DNA from: Methanosarcina barkeri 3 | GTDB taxonomy: Archaea > Halobacteriota > Methanosarcinia > Methanosarcinales > Methanosarcinaceae | Assembly (NCBI RefSeq): GCF_000970305.1 | Contig: NZ_CP009517.1 | Span: 62,001 to 126,000 of the forward strand | DNA length: 64,000 nucleotides | Direction: 5' to 3' | Part shown: in pieces, positions 63,929 to 64,000 of the stretch | Numbering within the stretch: the first letter of the stretch is position 1 | How the letters are laid out: each line of letters opens with the position of its first letter | Program-made: the position numbers and the translations under genes | The notes under the pieces: generated by a model | The model's input: only the letters and a program-made list of their open reading frames with translations | Told to the model about the DNA's origin: nothing | The model's database searches: none

Positions 63929-64000
63929 TTAAACTACTGGTTCTTCGTTTGCTGTCTCGCCCTTTACGACCATCACCGGTGTTTTTGAATGCCTTACTAT
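63929..64000 (-). CDS. Universal stress protein family, 3' end only
   Basis: The last 23 codons of a minus-strand gene that continues beyond the window: IVRHSKTPVMVVKGETANEE and then PVV and TAA. The VxxHxxxPVxVVK pattern is the usual UspA-family C-terminus. Too little is visible for subgroup or start. Confidence 0.6.
   Translation of the reverse strand: MVRHSKTPVMVVKGETANEEPVV

Overview
The window is a chromosomal segment of a methanogenic archaeon, almost certainly a Methanosarcina; the species is not resolved. The evidence is the archaeal CoA pathway (pantoate kinase, phosphopantothenate synthetase), the Methanosarcinales-type coenzyme M genes (cysteate synthase plus fused ComDE), a tetrahydrosarcinapterin-type glutamate ligase, an archaeal membrane LonB, TATA/BRE-like promoters, and AT-rich spacers full of short tandem repeats.

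Layout. 1-2.7 kb: weak small ORFs, a 144-bp MITE, gene fragments, and a Vms1-like release factor. 3.0-7.1 kb: CoA genes (coaBC, pantoate kinase, phosphopantothenate synthetase) and an HD phosphohydrolase. 7.5-10.3 kb: dadD and ahcY, which recycle S-adenosylhomocysteine through S-inosylhomocysteine. 12.7-17.3 kb: cobyric acid synthase, an alanine dehydrogenase/ornithine cyclodeaminase family enzyme and a DUF434 protein. 17.3-22 kb: two paralogous TPR proteins around a PPP-type phosphatase. 22.5-31 kb: fxsA, lrgAB, iscS-iscU, mptN, pth2, a transglutaminase-like protein and truD. 31-38.9 kb: a MATE transporter, secreted beta-propeller and HEAT proteins, and a PadR/RDD/DUF4405 membrane operon, part of which is noticeably GC-richer than its surroundings. 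39.3-42 kb: a transposase and a decayed region. 42-45 kb: a small regulator with a perfect upstream palindrome, a ubiquitin-like protein with a tiny overlapping gene, and a tandemly duplicated tRNA Val-Phe-Gly cluster. 45.4-50.3 kb: the coenzyme M cluster. 51-58 kb: a Zn-ribbon protein, a second MITE of the same family, a sensor kinase with a partial duplicate, a LonB-membrane-domain-like protein and a TPR protein. 58.8-63.5 kb: lonB, tldD and tldE. The window ends in the 3' end of a universal stress protein gene.

Functionally the window is cofactor-heavy: CoA, corrinoid, tetrahydrosarcinapterin, Fe-S clusters and coenzyme M, with SAM-cycle salvage and quality-control systems (VLRF1, Pth2, LonB, TldD/E).

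The most unusual observations are: two members of a MITE family with conserved ends and perfect 10-bp target duplications; a dispersed repeat that fills two convergent intergenic regions; an IscU that lacks one of its three ligand cysteines; a protein made of two LonB-like transmembrane hairpins; tandem repeats that carry translation-initiation sites; and a 42-codon gene overlapping a ubiquitin-like gene.
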